Positions 61,527-64,000 of a DNA stretch of 64,000 nucleotides are shown here, piece by piece (position 1 is the stretch's first letter; each line of letters starts with the position of its first letter). The stretch covers positions 930,001 through 994,000 of the forward strand of contig NZ_SCOL01000001.1 of the NCBI RefSeq assembly GCF_005503015.1. The letters are read 5' to 3'. Origin of the DNA: Bacillus sp. E(2018) (GTDB lineage: Bacteria > Bacillota > Bacilli > Bacillales > Fictibacillaceae). Made by a program: the position numbers and the translations under genes. A model generated the notes under the pieces. The model saw only the letters and a program-made list of their open reading frames with translations. It did not search any database and had not been told where the DNA came from.

Positions 61527-62225
61527 ATGGAAATTACATGGAAAGAAATCTCGTATTCCAATCAGGAAAATTTAAAGGAAGCACTAGCTTTGTATCATCA
61601 CTCTTTTCCGATCGAGGTTCGGGAACCAGAATCAGTTTTTCTTCAAAGTCTGAAAAATGCTGAAACACATTTTCCAAATCACTATCATTTTCTTGTTGGA
61701 TTTCAAGGTGATGAGTTAGTCAGTTTGGTTACGGCACATTATTTGGCTGATGTGAACACAGGGTTTATTGTGTACCTCGTTACGAATCCTAAAGTGAGAA
61801 GCAAAGGGTTAGGAGCACGATCTCTTGAACGAATTGAAGAAGTTCTTCAACAAGATAGCATTGCTGCAGGATATGAGTCACTAGATGCCATCGTACTGGA
61901 GACTGAAACGGTAGAAATGGTACACAGCGAAAAAGAAAAGGCAGATTGTGTAAAGAGAACGAACTTTTTTATGAGAAACGAGTTTTACAAAGTTGAGGAT
62001 TTTCTTTATCTGCAGCCACCGATACATGGTGATGGCGTAGATGTACCCCTTCATTTATTTATTAAAAGTCTGACCAAACAACAGCTTTCGGTAAATGAAG
62101 TGAGACGTATCGTAAAAGCTATGTACGTAGAGAAGTATCATTACGGAAACGGTATCGGAAAACAGGTTCTTAATCGTTCTTATAACAAGATGAACTTAGA
62201 GAGATCGGGTCTGTTCTATAACTAA
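61527..62225 (+). CDS. GNAT-like acetyltransferase
   Basis: A 232-aa protein with a GNAT fold: VYLVTNPKVRSKGLGARSLERI as the acetyl-CoA motif, and DAIVLETETVEM and FFMRNEFYKVEDFLYLQPP in the later strands. The C-terminal 50 residues extend beyond a minimal GNAT domain. The acceptor is unknown. ATG 61527 follows AAAGGCGG. It lies 43 bases after tyrS and may be read through from it. Confidence 0.75.
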   Translation: MEITWKEISYSNQENLKEALALYHHSFPIEVREPESVFLQSLKNAETHFPNHYHFLVGFQGDELVSLVTAHYLADVNTGFIVYLVTNPKVRSKGLGARSLERIEEVLQQDSIAAGYESLDAIVLETETVEMVHSEKEKADCVKRTNFFMRNEFYKVEDFLYLQPPIHGDGVDVPLHLFIKSLTKQQLSVNEVRRIVKAMYVEKYHYGNGIGKQVLNRSYNKMNLERSGLFYN

Positions 62226-62233
62226 CTAAAAGG

Positions 62234-62458
62234 ATGGAGGGTTACATCATCAGAAAATCTGTAGTGATTCTAGTCATATGTGCAGCATTCATGACTGCTT
62301 GTGAGCAGAATGAAAGCAGGGAGTATGTACATTGGGGAGAAAAAACAGAGAATGATATACAGCGATTAACAGAAAACCGAATAGATTTCAAAGTAAAAAA
62401 CAATTACATTTACATCTCTGAGAATCAAATGAAAAAAGCTGTCGCATGCTGTACTTAA
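62234..62458 (+). CDS. Small lipoprotein
   Basis: A 74-codon frame. The product has the lipoprotein signal RKSVVILVICAAFMTAC with lipobox MTAC and a hydrophilic mature part of about 50 residues with a CC pair near the end. ATG 62234 sits directly on the ribosome site, while GGAGGG is correctly spaced for ATC 62252 (the codon before RKSVV), so the true start is uncertain. No family recognised. It follows the GNAT gene by 8 bases. Confidence 0.55.
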   Translation: MEGYIIRKSVVILVICAAFMTACEQNESREYVHWGEKTENDIQRLTENRIDFKVKNNYIYISENQMKKAVACCT

Positions 62459-62482
62459 AAAATTATTAACTTCACTATTATG

Positions 62483-62527
62483 AAACACAAGGCACTTCTG
62501 AATGGGAGGTAGCCTTGTGTTTTTTAG
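62483..62527. terminator. Bidirectional terminator between convergent units
   Basis: AAACACAAGGC / GCCTTGTGTTT, an 11-bp stem with an 18-base loop followed by T5 on the plus strand. Confidence 0.8.
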
Positions 62528-62571
62528 TAATGAAAAGAAATGAAACAACTGAATTTTATCGTTCTACACAT

Positions 62572-63495
62572 CTAAATCATTACCGTAGGCTCCATAACAG
62601 TCAAAGTCCGATTGATCGTATTCATATTCACATTAACACCAAGAGGTATGGCAGCTTTGTAATAGCCATGTGCACTGGCTAAATTTGTCATCAGTGGTTT
62701 GCCGAGCGGAACAAGGAATTCATCGATTACATTTTCAAATGTTTTTCCATATGCAGGTTCACATTTTGTACATTCTCCTATGATGATTCCGATGCAATCT
62801 TCAAATTTACCAGCGAGCTTTAAGTGGTTCAAATATCTAAAAACGGTGTTTACAGGCTCATGAGTCTCTTCAAGAAATAATATTTTTCCCTTCGTGTCAA
62901 TTTCATAAGGAGTTCCTAAACAATCTACGAACGAAGTAAGATTACCGCCTACAATAACTCCTGTAACGTTGCCTGCAACTTTACTAACAAGCGGAATATT
63001 TGGTGGATTTAAAATCTGCCATGGTGCAGTCGTTCTTGTGATGCTATTAAAGAATTGATTGAAATTATAAGAAGGAGTACCCGATCGGAAATCCAAGAGC
63101 ATCAAACTTTGAAACGTAACGAGATCCGATAGTTGATACAGAGCATTTATTAAGATGGTTATATCACTATAACCAGAGATGATTTTTGGGTTAGTTCGGA
63201 TTATATTGTAATCGAGATAGGGAAGAATGCTAGCTACTCCCACACCACCTCGTGTTGGAAGGATCATTTTCACTTGATCGTTTTGAAACATCTTCATCAA
63301 ATCTGAAGCACGTTGCTCTGGGGTACCAGACAAAAAACCATTTGACGCGTATACATAATCGCCCAAGATTACCTGAAAACCCATGTTTTTTAACATTGTA
63401 ATTCCTTGATTAATTATATTCGCTTCGAGCGGGCTACCCAGTGTAACAATTCCAATGGTGTCGCCTTGCTGCAATTGCTGCGGTTTGATCGACAT
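62572..63495 (-). CDS. S66-family LD-carboxypeptidase
   Basis: A 307-aa serine peptidase of the LD-carboxypeptidase A/MccF family. Nucleophile Ser is in KIISGYSDITILINAL, the catalytic Glu in LFLEETHEP and the His in NLASAHGYYKAAIPLGVNV, and the glycine-rich LPTRGGVGVASILPYLDY strand is typical. Members cut the L-Lys/D-Ala or meso-DAP/D-Ala bond in recycled muropeptides or inactivate microcin C-like compounds. No signal peptide, so cytoplasmic. GAAAGGAGC lies upstream of the ATG at 63495. Confidence 0.85.
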   Translation of the reverse strand: MSIKPQQLQQGDTIGIVTLGSPLEANIINQGITMLKNMGFQVILGDYVYASNGFLSGTPEQRASDLMKMFQNDQVKMILPTRGGVGVASILPYLDYNIIRTNPKIISGYSDITILINALYQLSDLVTFQSLMLLDFRSGTPSYNFNQFFNSITRTTAPWQILNPPNIPLVSKVAGNVTGVIVGGNLTSFVDCLGTPYEIDTKGKILFLEETHEPVNTVFRYLNHLKLAGKFEDCIGIIIGECTKCEPAYGKTFENVIDEFLVPLGKPLMTNLASAHGYYKAAIPLGVNVNMNTINRTLTVMEPTVMI

Positions 63496-63561
63496 CCTAA
63501 CAGCTCCTTTCGGAGAACCTGAATCTTATATGCTATTATATTGGCAGTTAGAGAATCATAT

Positions 63562-63593
63562 GAAAAAACGTCCAGAAAACACGTTCTGAACGT
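63562..63593 (-). terminator. Intrinsic terminator after nos
   Basis: On the minus strand ACGTTCAGAA pairs with TTCTGGACGT, followed by T5. It lies between nos and the carboxypeptidase gene. Confidence 0.8.
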
Positions 63594-63615
63594 TTTGTGA
63601 TACAGTCTATTTTTC

Positions 63616-64000
63616 TTAAGAATAGGGTTTAGCTTGATAAAAGTAATTGGGTTTTACGATATCATTTTTGTACGGTTTATGAAAAATGTGTGTCGTAGCA
63701 GGACTCATAGGTGGAATAAGCCATGCCCAGTTACCTGTTACATTTCTCCCACTCTCTGATTCTTTTTCTTCAAATTTTTTGAACTGCTGAGCTGCCGTAT
63801 GATGATCTACTATACTAACACCATCTTCTCGGAATGAATGCAATACAGCGATATTTAACTCAACAAGTGCTTTATCTTTCCAAAGTGAAATCGAGCTTTT
63901 CGCATCTATACCCATGCATGAAGCAATCTTAGGAAGCATGTTGTATCGCTCTTCATCCGCTAAGTTTCGCGCTCCGATTTCAGTCCCCATATACCATCCA
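63616..64000 (-). CDS. nos: Nitric oxide synthase oxygenase, C-terminal part (gene runs off the window)
   Basis: The minus-strand frame is open to the window edge and encodes the last 128 residues of bacterial NOS. It has [71 protein letters not shown] and [11 protein letters not shown], the NOS heme/substrate and pterin-site segments. The enzyme makes NO from arginine using a cellular reductase and contributes to oxidative-stress and antibiotic tolerance in Bacillus. The heme Cys lies in the missing N-terminal part. Confidence 0.92.
   Translation of the reverse strand, partial: GWYMGTEIGARNLADEERYNMLPKIASCMGIDAKSSISLWKDKALVELNIAVLHSFREDGVSIVDHHTAAQQFKKFEEKESESGRNVTGNWAWLIPPMSPATTHIFHKPYKNDIVKPNYFYQAKPYS

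Overview
The window looks like chromosomal DNA of an aerobic, endospore-forming Bacillaceae species (Bacillus or a close relative such as Fictibacillus; the genus is a guess). The DNA is AT-rich with strong Shine-Dalgarno sites and many short intrinsic terminators. Supporting genes are a GerA-type germinant receptor operon, a KinB-type sporulation kinase, a Rap-Phr pair, ComK, two S-box leaders, a ydaO-type c-di-AMP riboswitch, a tyrosine T-box and a bacterial NO synthase. I saw no tRNA, rRNA, insertion sequence, prophage or CRISPR array.

Layout. 1-0.8 kb: end of an RraB-like gene and a DUF2199 gene broken by an in-frame stop. 0.9-4.6 kb: a YkoG/YkoH-like two-component system followed by two PepSY proteins, each preceded by 11-bp-phased TTCTCAT repeats. 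4.9-12.7 kb: TerC protein, methyltransferase, ANT(4')-like nucleotidyltransferase, VOC protein, molybdopterin oxidoreductase, zinc-ribbon repeat protein, frataxin-like iron chaperone and SRPBCC protein. 12.8-15.8 kb: a second two-component system whose kinase overlaps an unlisted 44-codon exported peptide gene. 16.1-24.5 kb: RodA/FtsW protein, TetR plus paired SMR efflux genes, Nudix, KinB-like kinase with a Spo0A box, GNATs, and a rap gene overlapping a phr gene.

24.7-35.1 kb is one 3470-codon gene. Its product has about 35 CarboxypepD_reg-like domains arranged in an eight-domain super-repeat, no signal peptide, and a C-terminal tail resembling CotY/CotZ/ExsY spore-surface proteins. 35.1-42.7 kb: a decayed membrane-protein gene, comK, mqo with an attenuator-like leader, a methyltransferase, a Nudix/GNAT group, yunD and small proteins. 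42.8-46.5 kb: the gerA-type operon on the minus strand with a sigma-G-like promoter. 46.6-49.8 kb: two S-box riboswitches controlling an alpha/beta hydrolase and MetQ, then a lone modB. 50.1-57.5 kb: kimA under a c-di-AMP riboswitch, a GltT-type symporter, a YfnA-type permease and khtTU. 57.5-64 kb: DUF3626 protein, MarR regulator, T-box-controlled tyrosyl-tRNA synthetase, GNAT, small lipoprotein, S66 carboxypeptidase and the 3' end of nos.

Several genes share themes. KimA (K+ uptake) and KhtTU (K+ efflux) are both known c-di-AMP targets and lie 5 kb apart. KinB, Rap-Phr and ComK all belong to the sporulation/competence decision network. The giant repeat protein and the ger operon may both belong to the spore.
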